Positions 9,065 through 16,007 of a DNA stretch of 20,756 nt are shown here, piece by piece (positions within the stretch are counted from its first letter, which is position 1; each line of letters starts with the position of its first letter). Source of the DNA: CAVPMW01 sp963706515 (lineage in GTDB: Bacteria > Chloroflexota > Anaerolineae > Anaerolineales > UBA4823); NCBI GenBank assembly GCA_963706515.1, contig CAVPMW010000014.1, forward strand, positions 1-20,756, written 5' to 3'. A model generated the notes under the pieces. The model made no database searches, was not told the DNA's origin, and saw only the letters and a program-made list of their open reading frames with translations. The translations under genes and the position numbers were made by a program.

Positions 9065-9118
9065 TCAGAAAATAAGGCTCAGGCGGCGCTATAGCGCCGC
9101 CTGAGCCTTATTTTCTGA
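9065..9118. terminator. 54-bp perfect palindrome, probable bidirectional terminator
   Basis: Positions 9065-9091 and 9092-9118 are exact reverse complements: 27 bp with no spacer. The GC-rich core GGCTCAGGCGGCGC is flanked by A/T tracts that give a U-rich tail in either direction. It lies 12 nt after the FG-GAP stop. As RNA it would fold into a very stable hairpin. Confidence 0.8.
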
Positions 9119-9163
9119 TTTTCATATTGCGAAACGCAAGCGTCCGGATTTACCGGGAATAAG

Positions 9164-9169
9164 TATAAT
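9164..9169 (+). promoter_or_regulatory. Possible -10 element (TATAAT)
   Basis: An exact TATAAT sits 25 nt upstream of the ATG at 9195, just downstream of a terminator, so a new transcript is expected here. No good -35 hexamer at standard spacing was found. Confidence 0.3.
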
Positions 9170-9194
9170 TTCCACCAGAAAGGAAACCTACCTG

Positions 9195-9659
9195 ATGAGC
9201 CCCGACAGCGAGATCCGCGAATTCTTAGAGCGCCACATCCAGGCAGTCATGCAAAATGACATTGCTGCCTATACCGAAACCACCAGCCCGGACCTGACCA
9301 TCTACGAGTGGTGGATTACCCCGCACCGGATCGATGGTCTGCCCTTCCACGAATATATGATGACCGAGATGCAGCGGCGAAATACGGCTTTTGGGGCTGA
9401 AACCGGCTCGGGAGTCGCTCCCAAAAGCGCCATCCCGCCCCGCTTTGACCTGGCAAACCTGCACATCCAGCGCTATGGCGATACGGCAATCGCCAGCTTT
9501 ACCATGTTGATCACCAGCAGCACCCCGGCGGGGGTTCAGGTTGCGGCGCACAACGAGTCGCGGGTATGCGTCAAGCTGGATGGAAAATGGCAGGTCGTCC
9601 ACGTCCACAAATCTCCAGCGTGGTCTGCGCCGCATCTGCAGCCAGAGGCAAAGGAGTAG
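9195..9659 (+). CDS. SnoaL-like / DUF4440 (NTF2-fold) protein
   Basis: This is a 154-residue cytosolic protein with no signal or membrane segment. The N-terminal helix (EIREFLERHIQAVMQNDIAAYTETTSPDLTIYEWW), the mid-protein HEYMM helix, and the C-terminal strands VAAHNESRVCVKLDGKWQVVHVHKSP are the pattern of the SnoaL/DUF4440/CaMKII-association-domain NTF2-like fold. Members are small ligand-binding or enzyme-like alpha+beta cones with diverse roles, so the substrate cannot be inferred. ATG 9195 is preceded by AGAAAGGAAACC at usable but slightly long spacing. It stands alone between two terminator-like hairpins (9065-9118 and 9664-9690). No frame break is seen. Confidence 0.75.
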   Translation: MSPDSEIREFLERHIQAVMQNDIAAYTETTSPDLTIYEWWITPHRIDGLPFHEYMMTEMQRRNTAFGAETGSGVAPKSAIPPRFDLANLHIQRYGDTAIASFTMLITSSTPAGVQVAAHNESRVCVKLDGKWQVVHVHKSPAWSAPHLQPEAKE

Positions 9660-9663
9660 ATAT

Positions 9664-9690
9664 CGCAAAAATAGGCAGCCTATTTTTGCG
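9664..9690 (+). terminator. Intrinsic terminator after the SnoaL-like gene
   Basis: CGCAAAAATAGGC (9664-9676) and GCCTATTTTTGCG (9678-9690) are exact inverted repeats around a single A, starting 5 nt after the stop at 9659. The stem is AT-rich, with T-rich sequence on its right arm and a short T-rich stretch (TCTTTC) after it. Confidence 0.6.
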
Positions 9691-9713
9691 TCTTTCATCT
9701 CCTTCCAGCGCGC

Positions 9714-9719
9714 TATAAT
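9714..9719 (+). promoter_or_regulatory. Possible -10 element (TATAAT)
   Basis: An exact TATAAT lies 17 nt upstream of the ATG at 9737, immediately after the preceding terminator hairpin. No convincing -35 was found; TTGCGT at 9686-9691 is 22 nt away, too far. Confidence 0.3.
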
Positions 9720-9736
9720 TATGAGAACGGTCCATT

Positions 9737-11279
9737 ATGCTTACTGCCCCGCCCATCACCCAACCCTGGTACCGCCGGCTCCATCCCGGAGTATGGCTGG
9801 CTTTGCTGGTCGCCCTGATCGCCGGAGCCCTCTTAGCCCTGCTCATTTTGCTGGCAGTTGGCTTGTTTTTTTACTACCAGGTTTCAGGGAAGATCGTTCC
9901 CGGCGTCGACCTCGCCGGCATCTCCTTGAGCGGGCTGACCCGGGAGCAGGCTGCAGTGCGCATCCACGCCGCCTGGAATCTTAGAAAAAAGCATCCGGGT
10001 CGAGGATGGCCTCACGGAACAAACGCTCTCGCCTGCCAGCCTGGGGATCAGCGTTGACGACTACCATACTGCAGACCAGGCTTACAGTTACGGTCACGAC
10101 CCGTTCTTGCTGGAAGCATTCGAGCAGTTCTATGCGTGCCTGATGAACCCCTGCTCGTTCATCCCGGAAGTTGAGTTTGATGAAGCGGCTGCCCGGCAGG
10201 AATTGGAAGCTCTATCCGGGCAGTTCTCGTTATCTGCCCAGGATGCTGGGTTGCAGTACTCCGGCGGGCAGGTCGCCTCTATACCCGCCAAGCTGGGCTA
10301 CACTCCCAATATTGACGCTACGCTATCCGCCATCGCCGCCGATCCCATGAGCGTCCTGAACAGCGGTGTGCTCCACCTGCAGCTCATGCCTGTCCCCCCG
10401 CTCATCCAGGATGCATCTGCACTGATAACCGAAGCCAACACTTTTATCGGGCAGCCATTGACCATCCGGGGTTACGACGCTCTGGCGAATGAATGGATCA
10501 CCTGGCAGGTCGATCCGCAAATGCTGGCGACTTGGCTGGCTGTCGAGCCGGGTGATCACGGTCCCCGCCTTACGCTGCGTGAGGACCTGGTAGCCGCCTA
10601 CCTGGCGCAAACCAACAATTCTTTAGCCCCCGGTCGCAAGCTGGACACCGCGCAGGCGACGGCGCAGGTCCTCGCCGCAGTCCGCCAGGGAGCCTCCCCC
10701 TGGGTGGTGATCAGCCACAACCCCAGCGTTTACACCGTCAGTAAAGGGGATACGCTCCTGAAAATCTCCTGGAAGATTGGCATGCCAGTTTGGACACTCA
10801 TCCAGTCCAATCCAGGCATCGATATCAACAAGCTCTCTACCGGACAGCAGCTGAATGTTCCTTCGCGCGACGAGATGCTTCCCTTGCCGATCGTCCCCAA
10901 CAAGCGCATCGTGCTGAGCATCAGCAAGCAGCGCATGTGGGTCTATCAGGACGGAAAACTGCTCAACAAATTCGTGATCAGCACCGGGATCGACCGCTCG
11001 CCTACCCAACCGGGGGTGTTCCAGGTGCAGACCCACGACCCGAATGCTTATGCATCGGTCTGGGACCTGACCATGCCCAATTTCCTGGGGATCTATGAAG
11101 CCTGGCCCGGTTTCATGAACGGTATCCACGGGCTGCCCATGCTCTCCAACGGGCGCAGGCTGTGGGGGAGCATCCTGGGGCATCCAGCATCCTTTGGCTG
11201 TATCATCCTGACCCTGGATGCGGCAAAATGGCTGTATGACTGGGCTGAAAACGGTGTGGTAGTTGAGATTCAGCCGTAG
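9737..11279 (+). CDS. Membrane-anchored LysM-containing L,D-transpeptidase (YkuD family), one frameshift
   Basis: The merged model is about 514 residues. A cytoplasmic N-terminus and one transmembrane helix (about 18-48) put the rest outside the membrane. Next come a VanW/YoaR-type putative peptidoglycan-binding segment (GVDLAGISLSGLTREQA and a second region around 200-320), a LysM repeat (YTVSKGDTLLKISWKIG...LSTGQQLNVP, about 332-376) and a C-terminal YkuD domain (about 390-514). The YkuD motif keeps its catalytic His in GIHGLPM (near 465) and Cys in HPASFGCIIL (near 489). YkuD enzymes make 3-3 peptide cross-links or attach proteins to peptidoglycan. The frame changes in the A6 run at 9985-9990: upstream ends NLRK, downstream resumes SIRVEDGLTEQTL, consistent with one extra A. 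No clear RBS precedes ATG 9737. It converges on the polymerase gene, 36 nt away. Confidence 0.88.
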
Positions 11280-11316
11280 CTCAAGAATATTTCCAGCCTA
11301 CGATTTGCCTTGAGCT
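11278..11316. terminator. Weak hairpin between convergent genes
   Basis: AGCTCAAG (11278-11285) pairs with CTTGAGCT (11309-11316) across a 23-nt loop, followed on the plus strand by TATTTT. It lies between the L,D-transpeptidase stop and the polymerase stop. The long loop makes it only a possible terminator. Confidence 0.3.
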
Positions 11317-12509
11317 TATTTTGGTTTATGGGGCTCTTCGTGGATCCCCTGCGACACACTTCCCGGTCCAAAACGCTTTTCAATTTCGTCCAGCGCGGCT
11401 TTCAGGCGCAGTGCCCGCTCTGGTACCTGGTCCCACAGGGATAGCTGGCGCGGCCGGTCTTCAATATGGGAAACCCCCACTCCGATGAGCCGCACAGCCT
11501 TGCCAGGCTTCCAAACTTTCTGAAAGAGGGTTTGCGCAGTCGTGAAAATTTCATTGGCGTCCTGAGTGGGGTTAGTCAGGGTGGTCTGGCGGGTAAGGGT
11601 CGTGAAGTCCGGCCAGCGCAGCTTTAGCTTGACCACCCGCCCGGTCAGGCCGTTTTTCTGCAGGTGCTGGGCAACCTGTGCGGCTTGTTCGGCGAGAGTC
11701 TTTTGGAGCTCATCCAGGTTGCGTACATCGCGGGCGAAAGTTGTCTCCTGGCTGATCGATTTCGCCTCGTGCTGCGTGACTATTGGAGAATTATCGATCC
11801 CGCGGGCGTGGCAGGAGAGGTCGTACCCGTTTTTGCCGAAGCGGCTCATGAGCTCCTTCTCAGGGCGCGCAGCCAGTTCGCCAATGGTATGGATGCCCAT
11901 CTCCTCCAGGCGCTCCGCAGTTTTTGGACCCACCCCCCACAGCATCTGCACCGGCAATGGCGCCAGGAACTCAGCTTCCGAGCCGAGTGGGACGACCACC
12001 AGGGCGCTCGGTGGGCGCTCGCCTTTGCCGCGCGCTTTACCGACTTCGGTCGCGATTTTCGCCACCAGCTTGTTGCCGGCAACACCCAGGGAGCAAGGCA
12101 GCCTCAGCTCCGACTGGATTTCTTGCTGCAAACGCTGCGCAATCTCTTCGGCTGGCGTGCCCAACTCGCTGACGTCCATGAATGCTTCATCGATCGAGAT
12201 TTGTTCGACGAGGGGCGAGACGCTTCGCATGCGCTCCATCACCTGGCGCGAATACTGGCTGTAATCGCTGTAGTGAGAATGGATGATGACCAATCCTGGG
12301 CAGAGGCGCAGCGCCCTGGACATTGGCATCGCTGACCGCACCCCAAATCGCCGGGCTGCATAGGAGCAGGATGCGACCACGCCGCGCTCGTCCGGTCGTC
12401 CCCCTACTGCAAACGCTTTGCCGGATAATGCAGGGTCCCGCAGCTCTTCTACGGCGCAGAAAAAGGCATCCAGGTCGAGGTGAATAATCCGGCGGATTGT
12501 ACCTTCCAT
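11316..12509 (-). CDS. dinB: DNA polymerase IV (Y-family, DinB)
   Basis: This is a complete Y-family translesion polymerase that copies damaged templates with low fidelity. About 397 residues from ATG 12509 fit the family; an in-frame GTG at 12536 would add nine residues. IIHLDLDAFFCAVEEL near the N-terminus carries the first metal-binding Asp and the steric-gate region, CSYAARRFGVRSAMP is the conserved finger/palm segment, and SIDEAFMDVSEL holds the catalytic Asp-Glu. SLGVAGNKLVAKIATEVGKARG, WGVGPKTAERLEEMG (helix-hairpin-helix thumb) and a little-finger domain follow. RQLSLW near the C-terminus matches the beta-clamp-binding motif, so it should be recruited to the replisome. No LexA-type operator was recognised upstream. 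A TATAAT lies so close to ATG 12509 (9 nt) that a leaderless or GTG-started message must be considered. No frame breaks. Confidence 0.95.
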   Translation of the reverse strand: MEGTIRRIIHLDLDAFFCAVEELRDPALSGKAFAVGGRPDERGVVASCSYAARRFGVRSAMPMSRALRLCPGLVIIHSHYSDYSQYSRQVMERMRSVSPLVEQISIDEAFMDVSELGTPAEEIAQRLQQEIQSELRLPCSLGVAGNKLVAKIATEVGKARGKGERPPSALVVVPLGSEAEFLAPLPVQMLWGVGPKTAERLEEMGIHTIGELAARPEKELMSRFGKNGYDLSCHARGIDNSPIVTQHEAKSISQETTFARDVRNLDELQKTLAEQAAQVAQHLQKNGLTGRVVKLKLRWPDFTTLTRQTTLTNPTQDANEIFTTAQTLFQKVWKPGKAVRLIGVGVSHIEDRPRQLSLWDQVPERALRLKAALDEIEKRFGPGSVSQGIHEEPHKPK

Positions 12510-12518
12510 TAATAGCTG

Positions 12519-12524
12519 ATTATA
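12519..12524 (-). promoter_or_regulatory. Possible -10 element for dinB
   Basis: The minus strand reads TATAAT here, 9 nt before ATG 12509 and after the alternative GTG at 12536. If it is used, transcription would begin at or next to the ATG, which would rule out the GTG start. The -35 is not recognisable. Confidence 0.3.
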
Positions 12525-12574
12525 ATTTGCTTTCACTTAATTGAATTCGCGTCAGGCTTAAATCGTTATTCTTG

Positions 12575-12580
12575 TATAAT
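12575..12580 (+). promoter_or_regulatory. Possible -10 element (TATAAT) for the DUF1801 gene
   Basis: An exact TATAAT lies in the divergent region between dinB and the DUF1801 gene. It would give a leader of about 115 nt before ATG 12703. The -35 is not recognisable. Confidence 0.3.
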
Positions 12581-12702
12581 TGAAGCTCAGCTCCCTAGAA
12601 GCTGTACAAATGTATTTGACCGCTGCGCTCTGGCAGGAGCCTGGCCCAATTATAGGCTGGCACAAGCTGCTTGAATATTCCTTAACTGGTATGGAGAATA
12701 AG

Positions 12703-13133
12703 ATGGCAGAACCAAAAACCAAAGCCAATGATATGCCGGTGGCAGATTTCATCGATGCCCTCCAGGATACGCAGGTACGCCAGGACTGCTGGACCATTGT
12801 TGGGATCATGCAGGCAGCTGCTCAAGCCAGTCCACGAATGTGGGGGACGGCGATCATAGGTTTTGGCCAGTACCCGCGGTAAACGCCAGCGGCAAGGGGA
12901 ATGACTGGATGCTGATCGGGTTTTCCCCGCGCAAACAGGCTATCACCCTGTATTTGATGCTGGGCGGCGTTGAAAATGCGGAGGATCTGCTGGCGAGGTT
13001 AGGCAAGTACACGCGCGGCAAAGGCTGCCTTTATATCAAACGCCTGTCGGATGTCGATTTAGCGATCCTCGAGGAGCTGGTAGGCGCAACCGTCGCATAC
13101 ATGGTCAAGACCTATCCTTCAGCTGGCAGCTAG
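12703..13133 (+). CDS. DUF1801 (YdhG-like) protein, one frameshift
   Basis: The merged model is about 143 residues. The N-terminal part (VADFIDALQDTQVRQDCWTIVGIMQAA...PRMWGTAIIGFGQY) and the C-terminal part (GNDWMLIGFSPRKQAITLYLMLG...LLARLGKYTRGKGCLYIKRLSDVDLAILEELV) together give the whole DUF1801 fold, including its hallmark GFSPRK and GKGCLYIKRLSDVD motifs. The fold resembles a small SCP-like/frataxin-like alpha-beta domain and its biochemical role is unknown. The frame changes near 12880 (CCGCGGTAAACG), where one missing base would restore QYPRVNASGKGN. The chosen start, ATG 12703, has GGAG 8 nt upstream; an upstream in-frame TTG at 12580 lacks family-like sequence. It appears divergently transcribed from dinB and is probably monocistronic. 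Confidence 0.8.
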
Positions 13134-13251
13134 ACTGGAAGCAAAGCTGGAAGTTGAACAAGATAGCATTCTGTCCAGTAAATTTTGAGGACTACGCAAT
13201 TCCGTAGGAACTGATTGATTACTCTGTTGCCAGGACATTAAAGGTGGTACG

Positions 13252-13692
13252 ATGATAAACATGAACACGAAACGTCCAAAAATTACCCTGACTTTTCTGG
13301 TTTCTCTGCTTATCCTGGTTGCAGTTAGCCTGGCTGGCTGCGCCGCCCTCAAAACCGCCACACCCCAAGCCCAGGCTCTTCCCGCCGATATCTCGGTCAA
13401 AGATGCGGCAGCTTTACGAGACCAGGGTGTATTTCTTCTGGACGTGCGCACCCAGGACGAATGGAACCAGGCGCATATCCAGGGGGCAACTCTTGTGACG
13501 CTCGACCAGCTCGAAAGCAACCTCACTTTAATCCCCAAGGACAAGCAAATCGTCGTATATTGCCACTCTGGGAACCGCAGCTCGCAAGCCCGGGATATTC
13601 TGCTTAAAGATGGATATCCACAGGTTACCAGTGTCACCGGCGGGATCAGTGAATGGATTGCCGAAGGTTTTCCTACGGTAAGCGGTCCGTAG
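13252..13692 (+). CDS. Rhodanese-domain lipoprotein
   Basis: This 146-residue protein has a basic N-terminus, a hydrophobic stretch and a lipobox (SLAGC, Cys30), so it is predicted to be lipidated and anchored outside the cytoplasmic membrane. A single rhodanese domain follows (about 46-143): ISVKDAAALRDQGVFLLDVRTQDEWNQAHIQGA, then the active-site loop CHSGNRSS with Cys104, then GGISEWIAEGFPT. Rhodaneses carry sulfur as a cysteine persulfide; exported single-domain versions are linked to sulfur transfer or thiol redox homeostasis. AAGGTGG sits about 7 nt before ATG 13252; a second ATG at 13261 is possible. The cytidylate-kinase-like gene begins 37 nt after the stop and may be cotranscribed, but the link in function is unclear. 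Confidence 0.92.
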   Translation: MINMNTKRPKITLTFLVSLLILVAVSLAGCAALKTATPQAQALPADISVKDAAALRDQGVFLLDVRTQDEWNQAHIQGATLVTLDQLESNLTLIPKDKQIVVYCHSGNRSSQARDILLKDGYPQVTSVTGGISEWIAEGFPTVSGP

Positions 13693-13729
13693 CCAAGAGT
13701 GTAAATATCTTCGCTTCAGGTTGTTAGAG

Positions 13730-14339
13730 ATGAGCGCTTTACCCCAGCGGCAGCCAGTTAAGAATCATACGATCACCATCTCCCGCCAGAAAGGCAGCCT
13801 GGGGATGGAGATCGCCGTAAAGACGGCTGCACTGCTCGGTTATCGCCCGCTCTGGCGAGAGCTGATCGACCAGGCTGCCAGCCAGGCAGGTGTTCCTGAG
13901 CTTTCCCTGGCAGCGGTGGACGAGCTCGGTTTATTAGATTTATGCCCTTCGCCCGCCGCCTGTGACGCATACCATGCCGCCATGCCGCGAGGTCATGCTC
14001 GCCTACGCCAGCCTGGGCGCTTATATCCTCGTCGGCCGCGCCGGTCAGACGATCCTCAAGGGAGTGCCTGGGGTAGTGCACATCCGCATCGTTGCTCCAT
14101 TGGATATCCGCATAGCCCGTATCGCTGCCGCCCAGGATATCCCTGAGGAATGCGCCCGGGAGCAGGTCCTGGCTTCAGATCATTTTCGCCAGCACTATCT
14201 GAAAAAATATTTCCATATCGATTGGAACGATCCCGACCTTTACGATCTGGTAATCAACACCGGAAGGATACCCGCAGACCTGGCAGCTCACCAAATTGGT
14301 CTGGCAGCAGAAGGATTCTTCCAGTACAATAATTCCTGA
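13730..14339 (+). CDS. Cytidylate kinase-like protein (Cytidylate_kin2 type), one frameshift
   Basis: The merged model is about 203 residues. The start shows HTITISRQKGSLGMEIAVKTAALLGYRPLWREL, a diverged nucleotide-binding loop of the cytidylate-kinase-like family, then LSLAAVDELGLLDLCPSP. After a +1 break near 13980-13990 (one extra C in ATGCCGCGAG would restore AAMREVM) the protein continues LAYASLGAYILVGRAGQTILKGVPGVVHIRIVAPLDIRIARIA, then the lid and C-terminal DWNDPDLYDLVINTGR. Family members are P-loop NMP-kinase-fold proteins; activity on CMP is not established for this subgroup. ATG 13730 has a weak AGG upstream; TTG 13721 is an alternative. The gene lies between the rhodanese and the small nuclease-fold protein, with short gaps that suggest one operon. 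Confidence 0.85.
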
Positions 14340-14371
14340 ATTAACCATTATTTGATCTTGACGACGTTCTC

Positions 14372-14755
14372 TTGACCGCATTCGTAAAACCAGCTCCCCT
14401 TTTCTCCCATCCGCTCGAAGCAGAGTTTGCTCGCATCCTCGATTACTACGGCATCGATTGGGAGTACGAGCCGCGCACTTTTCCATTAGAATGGGATGCT
14501 GCTGGGAATGTCCTTGAAGCCTTTACCCCTGATTTTTATTTCCCCGGGCAAAATCTTTACGTCGAGCTGACTACCTTAAGGCCTCAGCTCGCCACACATA
14601 AGAACCGCAAGCTGCGCCGGCTGAAGGAGCTTTACCCCGACGTAAATATTAAGCTCTTCAAACGGCGCGAAATGCACGACCTGATGGTCAAGTACGGGCT
14701 TGAAGAGCAGGCTGCTATGATCCAGGGCAGCCAGGCTCAAGGGACGCTGCCTTGA
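14372..14755 (+). CDS. Small PD-(D/E)XK-like protein, translationally coupled to hpt
   Basis: This is a 127-residue soluble protein with no named function that I recognise. It shows LEAEFARILDYYGIDWEYEPRTFPLEW, then FTPDFYFPGQNLYVELTTLRP and NRKLRRLKELYPDVNIKLFKRRE. A Glu in helix 1, Pro-Asp (53-54), Glu65 in VELTT and a downstream Lys are laid out like the PD-(D/E)XK restriction-endonuclease fold, so it may cut or bind nucleic acid. The start is inferred as TTG 14372 because the fold begins just after it and no ATG is suitable; no RBS is evident. Its TGA (14753-14755) overlaps the TTG start of hpt in TTGA, so the two are probably translated together. A nuclease-like protein next to purine salvage is unexplained. 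It could also be a non-catalytic relative. Confidence 0.65.
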   Translation: MTAFVKPAPLFSHPLEAEFARILDYYGIDWEYEPRTFPLEWDAAGNVLEAFTPDFYFPGQNLYVELTTLRPQLATHKNRKLRRLKELYPDVNIKLFKRREMHDLMVKYGLEEQAAMIQGSQAQGTLP

Positions 14756-15330
14756 TCCAGGCAGGGTTTAACGGGGAGCCAGGGCTGGCGGCGGACATCC
14801 GGGAAGTCCTGTTCACTCCCGAACAAATCCGGCAGAGGGTCAGCCAGCTCGGCGAACTGATTTCCAGGGATTACGCGGGACTCAATCCGCTCCTGGTCGG
14901 TGTGCTCAAAGGAGTTGTATTTTTTATCGCCGATCTGCTGCGCGCCATCAGCATCCCGGTGGAAGTCGACTTTATCGCCATCTCCAGCTACTCGCAGGAA
15001 GCGCGCGACCAGGGATTCGTCCGGCTGGTGAAAGACCTGGACGCCAACCTCGCCGGACGGCACGTGCTCTTCGTCGAGGACGTGATCGATACCGGTCTGA
15101 CGCTCAACTACCTGCTGCAAACCTTGCAGGCGCGCCATCCTGCCAGCCTGGAAGTGTGCATCCTTTTCGATAAACCCGCACGGCGTCTCATCGATATCCC
15201 GCTTAAATACAAGGGATTTGACCTGCCCGACCGTTTCGTAGTTGGCTACGGATTGGATTATCACGAGCGCTACCGCAACCTGCCATTCGTCGGTCTGCTC
15301 AACCCAGAGGTTTTTCAAGCGCGAAAATAA
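14752..15330 (+). CDS. hpt: Hypoxanthine phosphoribosyltransferase
   Basis: This complete 192-residue purine-salvage enzyme converts hypoxanthine or guanine plus PRPP to IMP or GMP in the cytosol. The type I phosphoribosyltransferase core is clear: LVGVLKGVVFFIADLLRAI, VEVDFIAISSYS, and the PRPP-binding loop VLFVEDVIDTGLTLNYLL, whose two acidic residues bind ribose hydroxyls. Base-specificity and C-terminal elements follow (LFDKPARR, FDLPDRFVVGYGLDY, YRNLPFVGLL). The start is TTG 14752, overlapping the upstream TGA; the next plausible starts lie inside conserved sequence. In many bacteria hpt sits beside tilS or ftsH, but neither is here. It ends the apparent operon, 5 nt before a strong terminator. 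Confidence 0.95.
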   Translation: MIQAGFNGEPGLAADIREVLFTPEQIRQRVSQLGELISRDYAGLNPLLVGVLKGVVFFIADLLRAISIPVEVDFIAISSYSQEARDQGFVRLVKDLDANLAGRHVLFVEDVIDTGLTLNYLLQTLQARHPASLEVCILFDKPARRLIDIPLKYKGFDLPDRFVVGYGLDYHERYRNLPFVGLLNPEVFQARK

Positions 15331-15335
15331 TTTTC

Positions 15336-15383
15336 GAAAAAAAGATGAATTGCGGGCGGACGCCCGCAATTCATCTTTTTTTC
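15336..15383. terminator. Strong intrinsic terminator after hpt
   Basis: A 23-bp perfect stem (15336-15358 with 15361-15383) with a 2-nt gap has a GC-rich tip (GCGGGCG/CGCCCGC) and an A7/T7 base. The T7 run gives a canonical U tail on the plus strand, and the A7 run does so on the minus strand. Confidence 0.85.
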
Positions 15384-15528
15384 CAGTATTAAACCCTATC
15401 AGGGCGCTTAAAAGGGCAGGGGTCCCAAGTAACCTTTCATCTTCCTTGTCTCCCGTTTACTCTCAGCGATCCCATGCATTTGTTTTACAAAATCCAGGAT
15501 TCTCGCCGGGCGTATTTTTCCGGAATTT

Positions 15529-15617
15529 CTTTCAAAATGATTTTTAATTCTTCTCACGCTCAGGATGCTCTGCCTGCGGGTATCCCGGTTGGAGATGATT
15601 ACTCCTCATTTTGAAAG
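15529..15617. repeat. 12-bp inverted repeat with structured loop
   Basis: CTTTCAAAATGA (15529-15540) and TCATTTTGAAAG (15606-15617) are exact inverted repeats separated by 65 nt. The spacer itself contains the small palindrome CGGGTATCCCG (15577-15587). Confidence 0.55.
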
Positions 15618-15638
15618 GGCAGCTGCCTCGTTTTCGAT

Positions 15639-15678
15639 CCGGGATTTTCAGGGTTTTTATTCCGGAAAATTACCCCGG
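15639..15678. repeat. Imperfect hairpin
   Basis: CCGGGATTTTC (15639-15649) pairs with GAAAATTACCCCGG (15665-15678), leaving a few unpaired bases and a 15-nt loop. Its role is unknown. Confidence 0.4.
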
Positions 15679-15898
15679 TCCAACTTTGGCAGGTTTGCGC
15701 TCAAGGCCGATGTCCAATTCCTTGGAACTCCCTGCATTTTCAGTATAGGGATATTTACCACCCTTGTCAAGTATGATTTATCCATTCTGAATTTTTTTTA
15801 ATTCTCTATAATAATCAATATAATATGCTTGCCGATAGTACCAAATAGAATTACTCGAGACTATAGGTGTAAAATGCAGTTATACTTCTTAGCATCTA

Positions 15899-15964
15899 TC
15901 CGAAATTGGATAGGAGAACCGATTTTGTGGTGCACAACAAAATCGGAACTTCTCGCATTTCGGA
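15899..15964. repeat. Dispersed structured repeat, copy 1
   Basis: This is a nested hairpin. The outer stem TCCGAAAT (15899-15906) pairs with ATTTCGGA (15957-15964), a middle stem GAGAA with TTCTC, and an inner 10-bp stem CCGATTTTGT with ACAAAATCGG around an 8-nt loop. Its left 25-nt arm matches the reverse complement of 19494-19518 at 23 of 25 positions, so the two are copies of one element. It lies 43 nt upstream of the zinc-ribbon gene start. Confidence 0.75.
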
Positions 15965-16007
15965 CTGGTTCTTAGTAAATTAATCTAAACCAGCAGAGAA
16001 TTTCTTC

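Larger units (their letters stand above)
15384..15898. other. Hairpin-rich, AT-rich intergenic region without a confident gene
   Basis: These 515 bases hold two inverted repeats (15529-15617 and 15639-15678) and become strongly AT-rich after about 15740. A 78-codon plus-strand open frame at 15565-15801 spans the repeats and has no family-like content. On the minus strand, 15767-15850 can encode a fragment containing YYRQAYYIDYYRELKK, reminiscent of the lipoprotein at 3.9-5.5 kb. The region may be a decayed gene or a landing site for repeats. Confidence 0.5.

Noticed and set aside
9982..9992. Programmed ribosomal frameshift in the L,D-transpeptidase
   Set aside because: The A6 run could slip, but there is no downstream stimulatory structure I can see, the family is not known for this, and similar breaks occur in many unrelated genes here.
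11566..12335. Plus-strand open frames opposite dinB
   Set aside because: They overlap the complete polymerase on the other strand, with low-complexity Arg/Ser content and no RBS.
15565..15801. 78-codon plus-strand open frame in the intergenic region
   Set aside because: It runs across inverted repeats, has no RBS or recognisable content, and changes composition half way.
15899..15964. Integron attC site or tRNA-like structure
   Set aside because: No attC-type core sites (GTTRRRY / RYYYAAC pair) and no cloverleaf or TPsiC-loop sequence; only the nested hairpin is supported.
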